Assembly: GCA_965659715.1 (NCBI GenBank)
Contig: CBFHXE010000015.1
Coordinates: forward strand, 1 to 44,022
DNA from: CABZJG01 sp965659715
Lineage (GTDB): Bacteria > Pseudomonadota > Alphaproteobacteria > Rhodobacterales > Rhodobacteraceae
DNA length: 44,022 bases
Reading direction: 5' to 3'
The position numbers were made by a program, and so were the translations under genes. Below, piece after piece: positions 1 through 7,067 of this stretch; within the stretch, counting starts at the first letter, position 1, and each line of letters opens with the position of its first letter. The notes below the pieces were generated by a model. That model saw only the letters and a program-made list of their open reading frames with translations. It had not been told where the DNA came from and did no database searches.

Positions 1-43
1 TAACCCGCTGCGGGGCATCATGGCGGCAAAGGAGAATTGCGCC

Positions 44-385
44 ATGCCCCACCGTCCCAGTAAATCCGAACTGCGTGCCCGCGACCGGCTGCTGTATAAC
101 CTTTACTATCTGCAGCGCGATGATTTTATCGACATCACCCTGCGCGATCAGGTGCCCGAGGCCTGGCACACGCTTGAGCTTGATGTGGACTGCAGCGAGC
201 CAAAAGAAAAAATCACGCTCTATCTGGATCGCTCGGTGGTGCGGCTGTTTCGCGCCATGGGCCGCGGGTATCAGGGGCGCATCAACCGGCAGCTGTCGAC
301 CTGGGCGCAAATGAAAATCGCTGGTGAAGTGGCGCTTGAAAACAACCTAAAAGCCCGCCTAGCCGACCCCGACGCGCGGTTTTGA
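44..385 (+). CDS. BrnA antitoxin family protein
   Basis: This is a 113-residue basic protein. Its middle part (LYLDRSVVRLFRAMGRGYQG, about residues 58-77) followed by INRQLSTWAQMKIA resembles the ribbon-helix-helix DNA-binding region of the BrnA/DUF4415 antitoxins, which repress their own operon and neutralise a BrnT RNase toxin. The start at 44 is preferred over an ATG at 20 because AAAGGAG (28-34) lies nine bases upstream of it. No BrnT-like gene is visible, but BrnT normally lies upstream and the window begins here. Similar stand-alone proteins with an N-terminal LYNLYYLQRD segment are, from memory, common in Rhodobacteraceae, so it may be a solitary regulator. The family assignment is fairly good; the function is uncertain. 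Confidence 0.65.
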   Translation: MPHRPSKSELRARDRLLYNLYYLQRDDFIDITLRDQVPEAWHTLELDVDCSEPKEKITLYLDRSVVRLFRAMGRGYQGRINRQLSTWAQMKIAGEVALENNLKARLADPDARF

Positions 386-526
386 TGTGCGCATGGGTGG
401 GGGGTAGACATGTTGGCATGGAAAGGAAATCAGGGATGAAAAACTCAAATCCCTCCCAAAGGTTAAGTGTATTATATCGGATTGAAACCAATGGCTCGCC
501 ATATCTTTCAGCCATATAAATGGCGG

Positions 527-1522
527 CTAAACCGACTTACCCTGAACCTTTGGGGGTGAAACCTTAAACAAATCAATTAACTCGGGCAAAGTTAATTTGC
601 GTCGCAGTGTAGGAGAGTCTGGGAATGATTTGCGTTGGAACAAGCGGAAAATGTCTCCTTGGTAATACTTATTATCTTGGTCACTGGCCCGGCTGGCAGC
701 GAGCGAACACTCCCATTCGATACCGCGCACTCCAGTTGCTGGATTTTTACCATTTGAGAAATATCGGTAACAAAGGCTCAATTTACCTTCAACAAGTTCT
801 ACTTTCCACTCACTCGGCAGAACAGTTTTGTTACCTGGGTATACGAGCCAAGCACCACCCTTCGCATCGTGATATTCCAGTTGGGTGCCATGAAAACTGT
901 CCCAGCTCACCAAGGTTCTATCAGAAAAAAACTGACGCAAACGGTTTTGCTCCTGCTGTAACTTACGCAACTCGTCTTTGGTCTTTTTGTCTGGGGAAAT
1001 TGACTGACTTGGTGGCACACGCAAGAGCGTCCAATGTTTGGCATGGGCGACTACGGCGGCGCCCTCATTAATCCTGTCTTTGATCGCACCCCGCTCGTGC
1101 TTAGGGCAACCAATTAGGGTGCCTTCACTACGCATGAGTTCGCGGGTAACGTAATTCTCACCAATCACTTGGCAAACATCATCGGGGTTTGGATAGGGCC
1201 GAACACCGATTAAATTTGACACTTCTGGCGGAGTGTACTGTGTTGTTTTAGGCTCTGGGTCGAAGTTTAATTCAGTCATAGATTGGAAGTCACTGAGCAT
1301 CAGATTATCTTCAACGTCATTTTCACCAATCACTTGGAAAGCCTCCAAAGGTTTGGGACGGGGATGAACACTGGCTAAGTTCGATGTTTCTGGCAGTATC
1401 TGCTTTGTGGTTTGAGGCTCAGCATCTAACGTCAATTCACTCGTGGGTTGGCAGCCCAAAACCAAAGTACATGAAACAAAGGCTAATACTTTAAAATAAA
1501 TCTTCAAACTTAACTCTCTCAA
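527..1522 (-). CDS. Lipoprotein with internal ~50-residue duplication, unknown function
   Basis: The 331-residue product begins with a lipoprotein signal: a charged start, a hydrophobic stretch and the lipobox LVLGC, with Cys24 as the likely lipidated residue. Residues 27-79 and 82-133 are a degenerate tandem repeat; both contain EP.TT, PE.SNL and QVIGEN. The second copy runs into a segment (LIGCPKHERGAIKDRI, about 136-151) seen at the end of small roseobacter lipoproteins. The C-terminal half, from about residue 200, has many aromatic residues (SWDSFHGTQLEYHD, WLVYPG, GIEWEC) and matches no family I recognise. The gene is AT-rich compared with the flanking core genes, which suggests transfer or weak selection. 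Start at 1522. Confidence 0.6.
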   Translation of the reverse strand: MRELSLKIYFKVLAFVSCTLVLGCQPTSELTLDAEPQTTKQILPETSNLASVHPRPKPLEAFQVIGENDVEDNLMLSDFQSMTELNFDPEPKTTQYTPPEVSNLIGVRPYPNPDDVCQVIGENYVTRELMRSEGTLIGCPKHERGAIKDRINEGAAVVAHAKHWTLLRVPPSQSISPDKKTKDELRKLQQEQNRLRQFFSDRTLVSWDSFHGTQLEYHDAKGGAWLVYPGNKTVLPSEWKVELVEGKLSLCYRYFSNGKNPATGVRGIEWECSLAASRASDQDNKYYQGDIFRLFQRKSFPDSPTLRRKLTLPELIDLFKVSPPKVQGKSV

Positions 1523-1551
1523 TTAAATTTCTTCACAATAATATGCCTTTT

Positions 1552-1674
1552 TTAGTCTGCGCTCTGGGAAAAGTCCACTATTCTTGATAGAAATTCATTT
1601 GTACTCTCTATCAGCGGGCTGTTTTCTGGCACTTCAAACCCAGAAGCAAGAGTACATACCTTTTTATCAATCAT
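1552..1674 (-). CDS. Possible 40-residue small ORF
   Basis: An ATG at 1674 opens a 40-codon frame ending at 1552, in the same direction as and about 30 bases before the lipoprotein gene. The peptide (beginning MIDKKVCTLASGFEVPENSP) has a natural-looking amino acid mix, but there is no Shine-Dalgarno sequence (the start is preceded by a run of C on the coding strand), no signal peptide and no recognisable family. It could be a leader ORF, a gene remnant or chance. Confidence 0.15.
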   Translation of the reverse strand: MIDKKVCTLASGFEVPENSPLIESTNEFLSRIVDFSQSAD

Positions 1675-1793
1675 GGGGGGTACACCGGCCACAAAGCATG
1701 CTTAATTGACATAGCCAACGCTACAATAAGCACACACTTTTTCCTCAACGCTATATTGCGCGTGGAAAATAGCCCCTCAGTAACCATAATTTT

Positions 1794-1808
1794 TTATCAT
1801 TTTGATAA
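1794..1808. promoter_or_regulatory. AT-rich palindrome upstream of the small protein at 1858
   Basis: A perfect 6-bp inverted repeat with a 3-base centre (TTATCA TTT TGATAA) lies about 50 bases before the start at 1858 and just upstream of a -10-like TATGAT (1813-1818). The position fits an operator, but no known regulator consensus was recognised and such AT-rich palindromes can arise by chance. Confidence 0.25.
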
Positions 1809-1857
1809 ATTTTATGATATCAAACCCTATATTGGCAATGCACATTAGGGGGTCACT

Positions 1858-2139
1858 ATGAGGTTTTTAGCAACCTTTGAAATTACATGCAGCTTTGAGC
1901 GGTGGTTAAAGCTAGTGGATGATTTGAAGCCGCATATGGACAAGCACGGCTTGAAACTTATCACCGCGATGAGCAATGAAGATCAAACCCGGGTCTATGA
2001 TCTTGGCGAGGCGGAAACCATGGCAGGGGTCGAGGCCTTTGTGACCGACCCCGAAGTGATGCAAATGCGCCGCGATGCGGGCGTTATTTTGGAAACGCAC
2101 GAGGTCATCACGGCGATCAGTGAGTATCATATCTTTTAG
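1858..2139 (+). CDS. Small DUF3764-like protein (ferredoxin-like alpha/beta fold)
   Basis: This 93-residue soluble protein has no signal peptide. The pattern F-E-I-T-x-S-F-E-R-W at the N terminus, an AMSNEDQTRVYDLGEAE middle and a RRDAGVILE...ITAISEY end matches the protein at 26906 in layout (SFERW/GFDTW, RRDAGVILE/RRQAGAVIE, TAISEY/TPISGDY), so the two are probably paralogues. Proteins of this size and pattern (DUF3764-like) are thought to adopt the dimeric alpha/beta barrel fold; no activity is assigned. An AGGGGG Shine-Dalgarno at 1847-1852 supports the start. The upstream region is AT-rich and contains a palindrome. Confidence 0.6.
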   Translation: MRFLATFEITCSFERWLKLVDDLKPHMDKHGLKLITAMSNEDQTRVYDLGEAETMAGVEAFVTDPEVMQMRRDAGVILETHEVITAISEYHIF

Positions 2140-2182
2140 TCCCGCTGGCCAAATGACAATCGCCGAAAGATGCCATAAGAGG

Positions 2183-2905
2183 ATGCGGTTTCTATTTATC
2201 ATCCCTGTGATACTTGTGCTGGCAGCGCCGCTTGGCGCCCAGGATTTTGCCAAAGGCCTGCAGGCTTTTGAGGCGGGTGACTTTGCCACTGCGATCAAAG
2301 AATGGAAACCGCTGGCCGAAAGCGGCAATTCAGCGGCCCAGAACAGTATGGGCGATTTATACTACAGCGGCCGAGGGGTGCCGCAAAACCACGCCGAGGC
2401 GTTCCGCTGGTATCGTTTGTCGGCCCAGCAGGGCAATGTCGACGGGCAGGGCAATCTGGGGTGGATGTTTGAGTATGGGCTCGGTGTGGCCCGGGATTTT
2501 AGCCGGGCGGCGAAATGGTACAAACAAGCCGCCGATCAGGGCGATGGCTGGGCGCAAAATAGTCTGGGGGTTTTGTATTATCACGGACAAGGCGTGCAGA
2601 AAGATATTGGCCAAGCTTTTCACTAGTATAAGCTGGCCGCAGCGCAGGGGCAGCTTTACGCCCATCAAAATCTGGGCTGGATGTACGAGCATGGCGAGTT
2701 CGTGGACCGAAACACACTGATGGCCTTTATGTGGTATGATCATGCCGCAAACCGCGGCCTAACAGATGCTGCCGAGGCGCGCGACAGCATCGGGGCACGG
2801 CTGACCTATCTGGAAAAACTGCTGGTGATGGGCATGAGCAAGCTGTGTATGGGCAACGCCTATAAAGACTGCGGAGATGCCCCCCGCGCGCGCTATTCTT
2901 ATTAG
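2183..2905 (+). pseudogene. Sel1-repeat secreted protein interrupted by an amber codon
   Basis: The frame encodes a signal peptide (MRFLFIIPVILVLAAPLGAQ) followed by tandem Sel1 (TPR-like) repeats of about 36 residues, with features such as AQNSMGDLYYSGRGVPQN and A.RWYRLSAQQG. TAG at 2624-2626 (codon 148) stops it, yet the same frame continues without further stops to 2905 with another Sel1 unit (LAAAQGQLYAHQNLGWMYEH) and a normal C-terminal tail. The stop sits exactly where the repeats have the W of a WY pair (AFH-stop-YK against AFRWYR and AAKWYK), so a single TGG to TAG change explains it. A truncated 147-residue periplasmic product could still be made. Intact homologues mediate protein-protein contacts. 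Readthrough or sequencing error are alternatives. Confidence 0.75.
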
Positions 2906-3005
2906 GCTATTAGGCTAAAGTCTTAAAATTAAAAACTTCTTGCCAAACCGTTTGAATGTTGGGGATACTCATATTGGTTTTTTTTGAAAAAGATTGGGGG
3001 GAAAA

Positions 3006-3452
3006 ATGAAGACGGCATCGTGCTTTTGCGGGCAATGCTCGCTTGAATTCAAACATGATCCAATGATGCATTTCATGTGTCACTGCGAAGATTGCGAAGT
3101 TTTATTCAATGGGGCGTTTCGGGGATTTGCCTATACTGAAATCGATCTTGAGCTGAAAGGCCCGCATGACACTTATTCTTATGAAGGCGGCAGCGGCAGT
3201 CTTTTACATCTGACATTTTGTAAAAACTGCGGGATGAACCTCTTCTCAAAGCCGGACCTGCTAGAAGGGCTGGTCTATGTTTTTGCCGGCCTCATGAAAG
3301 AGCATTACACCTTTGAGCCGAAAGTTGAAATCTTTGCGCACAACCGTTTGCCATGGGTAACGCGGGCCGACAGCGTAGTACAAACCTACGAACACAATGG
3401 CACCATCGAGCGGGTTTCGGAGCTTTTGGAAAACATCGATCAAAGGGGATAA
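3006..3452 (+). CDS. GFA / CENP-V family zinc-binding protein
   Basis: The 148-residue protein carries the GFA fold ligands: C6-x-C8-x2-C11, C25-x-C27-x2-C30 and FC72-x2-C75G. Founding members were described as glutathione-dependent formaldehyde-activating enzymes, but many have no demonstrated activity, so only the Zn-binding fold is secure. ATG at 3006 is preferred over a TTG at 2994 because a run of G (2996-3001) lies just before it. The gene starts about 100 bases after the broken Sel1 gene, across an AT-rich gap where a short direct repeat (ATTAGGCT twice) follows the Sel1 stop. Confidence 0.85.
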   Translation: MKTASCFCGQCSLEFKHDPMMHFMCHCEDCEVLFNGAFRGFAYTEIDLELKGPHDTYSYEGGSGSLLHLTFCKNCGMNLFSKPDLLEGLVYVFAGLMKEHYTFEPKVEIFAHNRLPWVTRADSVVQTYEHNGTIERVSELLENIDQRG

Positions 3453-3546
3453 TGCGGGTCTATAGGGGCAGACGGCCAGTCTTGCCTAACCTCAGCGCGT
3501 GGACAAACTGACATCGCACCCTGCCACCAAGTGAAAGGCACTTGAT

Positions 3547-3849
3547 ATGAAGTTCATCGTTAATGCATTATGGCAGCATGAAAGCCCGATAGACGAAGAA
3601 TCCTACCGGGACTATATGGCCGTTTTGACTTCCACTTTGGACTCTGCGGATTATGTCGAGGAAACCATTTGGTATAAGATCGACGAAAAGACCCACGGTT
3701 CGGTCGCCATTTATAAATCCGAAGAGGCGTATCACGCTTTTATTGAAAAAAATGAAATGCAGCGCGATTATGCAAAGGATGACCGAAAGGTCACGATGAT
3801 AGTTGAGTATAAAGGACCTGCTTTTGCAGTGCAAAGTGATGTTGATTAG
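3547..3849 (+). CDS. Small alpha/beta (ABM-like) protein, first of a repeated pair
   Basis: This 100-residue soluble protein has no signal peptide. Its alternating pattern (MKFIVNALWQHES..., a helix with YRDYMAVLTSTLDSA, strand EETIWYKIDE, strand GSVAIYKSEEAYHAFIEK, final strand KVTMIVEY) suggests a ferredoxin-like or dimeric alpha/beta barrel domain as in ABM monooxygenase-type and stress-response proteins. No specific family was recognised. It overlaps by 11 bases the start of the entericidin-like lipoprotein at 3839, so the two are probably translated together. Confidence 0.55.
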   Translation: MKFIVNALWQHESPIDEESYRDYMAVLTSTLDSADYVEETIWYKIDEKTHGSVAIYKSEEAYHAFIEKNEMQRDYAKDDRKVTMIVEYKGPAFAVQSDVD

Positions 3850-3982
3850 AACAGTATTGATGCTTTTCATTTTTATGGGGGTGGTGTCCTGCGGGACCGC
3901 AAGAGGCGTCTGGGACGGCGCTGGCGCCGTGATCAACGGTGTTTCCGAAGACGTCAAAGACATTGGCGATATACTGCTTTAG
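3839..3982 (+). CDS. Entericidin-like small lipoprotein (copy 1)
   Basis: A 47-codon gene encodes a short hydrophobic signal ending in a lipobox (VVSC, Cys18 lipidated) and a 29-residue mature part CGTARGVWDGAGAVINGVSE... rich in Gly, Ala and Val. Size, lipobox and amphipathic Gly/Ala-rich tail match the entericidin A/B family of small lipoproteins, some of which act as a bacteriolytic/antidote pair in enterobacteria. Its start overlaps the end of the gene at 3547. It is clearly related to the gene at 4449: both mature parts read CGT-x2-GV-x-DG-x-G-x-V, then a V-x-D-x3-G-D end. Confidence 0.65.
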   Translation: MLIRTVLMLFIFMGVVSCGTARGVWDGAGAVINGVSEDVKDIGDILL

Positions 3983-4045
3983 GCCCATTTTTCGCTGCGC
4001 GGCTATTCTGGCCTGCCCAAGGCCCGTCAAGATATGGAGGCCGGG

Positions 4046-4351
4046 ATGGTCAATATTGTCACTGTGGTAAAATACAAAGTCAAAGAGGGCTACGAAGACG
4101 CTTTTGTCGCGGCCATCAATGACTATGATTATTCAAACTCGAACTTTATGCGTTTGATCGCGCTCGAGGACAATCACTATGTCAGCATTATGGAATATGA
4201 TGATATTGAAAAAACTGGCCAAGATGAGGTGACCGGCCTCAGCTGGCTTGACCGGGTTGAACATATGCTTGAGTTTTTCGGCGAAAGCCGCACCGATGCC
4301 TATTCCGGTATCGTCATGGCAGAGTTCAGCAAGGCGGATATTTTCAAATAA
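4046..4351 (+). CDS. Small alpha/beta (ABM-like) protein, second of a repeated pair
   Basis: This 101-residue protein begins MVNIVTVVKYKVKEGYEDAF. The strand-helix-strand pattern, with KEGYEDAFVAA as first helix and HYVSIMEYDD and GIVMAEF as strands, is typical of antibiotic-biosynthesis-monooxygenase-like dimeric alpha/beta barrels. The ATG at 4046 is preferred to the ATG at 4034 because GGAGG (4036-4040) lies five bases before it. No catalytic residues can be assigned. It precedes a second entericidin-like lipoprotein, repeating the arrangement at 3547/3839, although direct sequence similarity to the protein at 3547 is weak. Confidence 0.55.
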   Translation: MVNIVTVVKYKVKEGYEDAFVAAINDYDYSNSNFMRLIALEDNHYVSIMEYDDIEKTGQDEVTGLSWLDRVEHMLEFFGESRTDAYSGIVMAEFSKADIFK

Positions 4352-4448
4352 GATTTAGGTTTGCCAAAGCGGGCCGCACGCGGGTATAGTTGAGCTATTA
4401 CATCGGCCGCTCATGTGCGGGCCTGATAAAACACATAGGCAATGATCC

Positions 4449-4595
4449 ATGCGCACCCTGCGATTTTTTGTGATCCTCACACTCTTGGCGGCTCTGGGGG
4501 CCTGCGGCACCACCAAAGGCGTGCTGGATGGAACCGGTTCGGTGCTGGAAGGCATGGCTGCGGATGTCAGGGCCGCGGGCGATTTTCTCTCTTAA
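4449..4595 (+). CDS. Entericidin-like small lipoprotein (copy 2)
   Basis: A 48-residue product begins MRTLRFFVILTLLAALGAC: two arginines, a hydrophobic core and the lipobox ALGAC (Cys19). The mature part CGTTKGVLDGTGSVLEGMAA... is homologous to the lipoprotein at 3839. Such entericidin-family peptides are outer-membrane anchored and have been linked to lysis and stress in enterobacteria; here the role is unknown. It lies 98 bases after the ABM-like gene and its end nearly abuts the convergent ettA gene. Confidence 0.7.
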   Translation: MRTLRFFVILTLLAALGACGTTKGVLDGTGSVLEGMAADVRAAGDFLS

Positions 4596-4610
4596 GGCCA
4601 CAGCCTGCCA

Positions 4611-6266
4611 TTAGCGGGTGAATTTTTTGTGCTTAATCCGCTTGGGTTCAAGCGCATCGGCCCCAAGGCGGCGCTTTTTATCCTCTTCATAGTCTTCAAA
4701 GTTGCCCTCGAACCATTCCACATGCGCTTCGCCTTCAAAGGCAAGGATATGGGTGCAGATACGATCAAGGAAAAACCGGTCGTGCGAGATTACCACGGCG
4801 CAGCCGGCAAAATCCACCAGCGCATCTTCCAAGGCGCGCAGGGTTTCCACATCAAGATCATTGGTCGGCTCATCGAGCAGCAGCACATTACCGCCCTCTT
4901 TCAAAAGCCGCGCCATATGCACGCGGTTGCGTTCCCCGCCGGACAGCAGCCCGACCTTCTTTTGCTGATCGCCGCCTTTGAAGTTAAACGAAGAACAATA
5001 GGCGCGCGAATTAACCTGTGCATCGCCCAGCTCGATAATCTCGGCGCCGCCAGAAATGGCTTCCCAGACGGTGTCATCAGATTTTAAATCATCGCGCGAC
5101 TGGTCAACATAAGACAGCTGCACGGTATCGCCGTAGCCAACCGATCCCGCATCAGGGGCCTCTTGACCCGTAAGCATTTTGAAAAGGGTTGATTTACCTG
5201 CGCCGTTGGGGCCGATCACACCGACGATACCGCCGGGCGGCAGCGCAAAGCTAAGTCCTTCTATCAACAGCTTGTCGCCCATGGCCTTTTGCAGACCGTC
5301 AATTTCGATCACCTTGCCGCCAAGCCGCTGACCGTTCGGAATAACAATCTGGGCGCGGGCGATTTTTTCGCGCTCAGACTGGCTTGCCAGCTCGTTATAG
5401 GCATTGATCCGGGCTTTTTGCTTGGCTTGACGCGCTTTTTGCCCCTGACGCATCCATTCCAATTCGCGCTCAAGGGTTTTTTGTTTGGACTTGTCCTCAC
5501 GCGCTTCTTGCGCAAGGCGCTTGGCCTTTTGCTCAAGCCAGCTGGAATAGTTGCCCTCATAAGGAACGCCGCGTCCGCGGTCGAGTTCCAAAATCCAGCC
5601 GGTGATATCATCCAGAAAATACCGGTCATGGGTCACGATCAGGATGGTGCCTTTATAGTCAATCAAATGCTGTTGCAGCCAAGCGATGGTTTCCGCATCC
5701 AGATGGTTTGTCGGCTCATCCAGCAGCAACATTTCAGGCGCTTCCAGCAGCAATTTACACAGCGCCACGCGGCGCCGTTCACCGCCCGAAAGCGTTGCCA
5801 CATCCGCCTCATCCGGCGGGCAGCGCAGCGCCTCCATCGAGACATCTATCTGGCTGTCCAGATCCCAGAGGTTTTCTGCGTCGATCTGATCTTGCAATTG
5901 CGCCATTTCATCAGCGGTTTCATCGGAATAATTCATCGCCAACTCGTTATAGCGATCTAAAACAGCCTTTTTCTCGGCCACGCCGAGCATCACGTTTTCG
6001 CGCACATTCAAGCTGTCATCCAGATGCGGCTCTTGCGGCAGATAGCCCACCTTGGCGCCCTCGGCCGCCCAAGCTTCGCCGGTAAAGTCCTTATCAAGAC
6101 CGGCCATGATTTTCATCAGCGTGGATTTACCGGCGCCATTGACCCCGACAACACCGATTTTCACCCCGGGCAAAAATGATAGCCGTATGTTTTCAAAGCA
6201 CTTCTTTCCTCCAGGATAAGTTTTTGAAACACCGTCCATGTGATAGACATATTGATAGGAAGCCAT
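4611..6266 (-). CDS. ettA: Energy-dependent translational throttle protein EttA (ABC-F)
   Basis: EttA is a soluble ABC-F ATPase that binds the ribosomal E site and gates entry into elongation according to the ATP/ADP ratio. The 551-residue length fits the family. Two ABC domains are visible: Walker A GVNGAGKS at 41-48 with LSGGERRRVAL, and a second P-loop GPNGAGKST with LSGGERNRVHM. Each is followed by LLLDEPTN. Between them lies the charged interdomain linker (KQKTLERELEWMRQGQKARQ). There is no transmembrane part, which separates it from transporters. The start at 6266 gives the typical MASYQYVYHMDGVSKTYPGG beginning. It diverges from nadD across a 180-206 base gap. Confidence 0.95.
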   Translation of the reverse strand: MASYQYVYHMDGVSKTYPGGKKCFENIRLSFLPGVKIGVVGVNGAGKSTLMKIMAGLDKDFTGEAWAAEGAKVGYLPQEPHLDDSLNVRENVMLGVAEKKAVLDRYNELAMNYSDETADEMAQLQDQIDAENLWDLDSQIDVSMEALRCPPDEADVATLSGGERRRVALCKLLLEAPEMLLLDEPTNHLDAETIAWLQQHLIDYKGTILIVTHDRYFLDDITGWILELDRGRGVPYEGNYSSWLEQKAKRLAQEAREDKSKQKTLERELEWMRQGQKARQAKQKARINAYNELASQSEREKIARAQIVIPNGQRLGGKVIEIDGLQKAMGDKLLIEGLSFALPPGGIVGVIGPNGAGKSTLFKMLTGQEAPDAGSVGYGDTVQLSYVDQSRDDLKSDDTVWEAISGGAEIIELGDAQVNSRAYCSSFNFKGGDQQKKVGLLSGGERNRVHMARLLKEGGNVLLLDEPTNDLDVETLRALEDALVDFAGCAVVISHDRFFLDRICTHILAFEGEAHVEWFEGNFEDYEEDKKRRLGADALEPKRIKHKKFTR

Positions 6267-6472
6267 GCGTGCACTCCGCCAGAGGTGGGTTTTGCGTCTG
6301 AATAACGCTTTGCACGCCTCGGGGCAACGGTTTGACAGCGAAAAGTATCATTGGCACGTTAGGATAATCGCTATGCCCCCATAAGGATGCAGAACATCAG
6401 CTTTCTTTTCTCAATCAAGTTAGATAGATACAGCAAGCGATAGAAGTGAACCAAGCAAGGAATAAGCGGCGC

Positions 6473-7054
6473 ATGACGTCACGGGTTGTTGGGCTTTTGG
6501 GAGGATCGTTTGATCCAGCGCATGCGGGTCATGTTGAAATCACCCGCACCGCATTGCGCCGGTTTGCTCTGGATCAGCTGTGGTGGCTGGTCAGCCCCGG
6601 CAATCCGTTAAAGCAGCATGGCCCTGCCCCGATGCAGGACCGTATTGCGGCGGCACGCGATCTGATCACCGACCCAAGGGTAAAAGTATCCTCTGTTGAA
6701 GCAGACCTCGGCACGCGGTACACCGCCGAAACCCTTGCTGCACTTGCCGACCGACACCCAAAAACGCGGTTCATTTGGCTGATGGGGGCTGATAATCTGA
6801 TGCAGTTTGATCAATGGCAGGATTGGCAAAGCATCATTTCCACAACACCGCTTGGTATTTTGGCGCGGCCCGGCAACCGGCTTGCTCCGCTCAAAGCCCG
6901 CGCCGCGCGGATCTATCGCTGGGCGCGCCTGCCCGCCGCCCAAAGCCGCCTGCTGGGGCACTATCAAGCGCCGTGCTGGTGCTATGTTGATATGCCGATG
7001 GTCGATCTGTCCTCGACCGCGCTGCGCGCGCAGGCTTGGCCGTCAGGATGCTGA
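6473..7054 (+). CDS. nadD: Nicotinate-nucleotide adenylyltransferase
   Basis: NadD transfers AMP from ATP to nicotinate mononucleotide, the penultimate step of NAD synthesis. Visible signatures are the nucleotidyltransferase motif GGSFDPAHAGH (residues 10-20), WWLVSPGNPLK, the GADNLMQFDQW segment and the C-terminal SSTALR (the ISSTxIR motif). The start is uncertain: a GTG at 6446 is in frame, but the ATG at 6473 has AAGG 12 bases upstream and gives the usual short N terminus. dacB follows after 13 bases. Confidence 0.93.
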   Translation: MTSRVVGLLGGSFDPAHAGHVEITRTALRRFALDQLWWLVSPGNPLKQHGPAPMQDRIAAARDLITDPRVKVSSVEADLGTRYTAETLAALADRHPKTRFIWLMGADNLMQFDQWQDWQSIISTTPLGILARPGNRLAPLKARAARIYRWARLPAAQSRLLGHYQAPCWCYVDMPMVDLSSTALRAQAWPSGC

Positions 7055-7067
7055 GGGTCTAAGACAG

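Larger units (their letters stand above)
1523..1857. other. AT-rich intergenic region
   Basis: This 335-base stretch separates the minus-strand lipoprotein from the plus-strand gene at 1858, so it should hold both promoters. A perfect inverted repeat TTATCA-TTT-TGATAA lies at 1794-1808, followed by a -10-like TATGAT at 1813-1818. A minus-strand reading frame of 40 codons (1552-1674) lies just upstream of the lipoprotein but has no clear ribosome binding site. Nothing else was recognised. Confidence 0.5.

Noticed and set aside
436..519. 27-codon frame after the BrnA-like gene
   Set aside because: Although a GA-rich stretch precedes the ATG, the peptide is short, has no recognisable features and no context.
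5289..5960. Long plus-strand ORF within ettA
   Set aside because: It is a shadow of the ettA coding strand; its sequence shows no family features.
6807..7067. Extension of dacB into nadD
   Set aside because: It overlaps the end of nadD in another frame; the signal-like N terminus begins at 7068.
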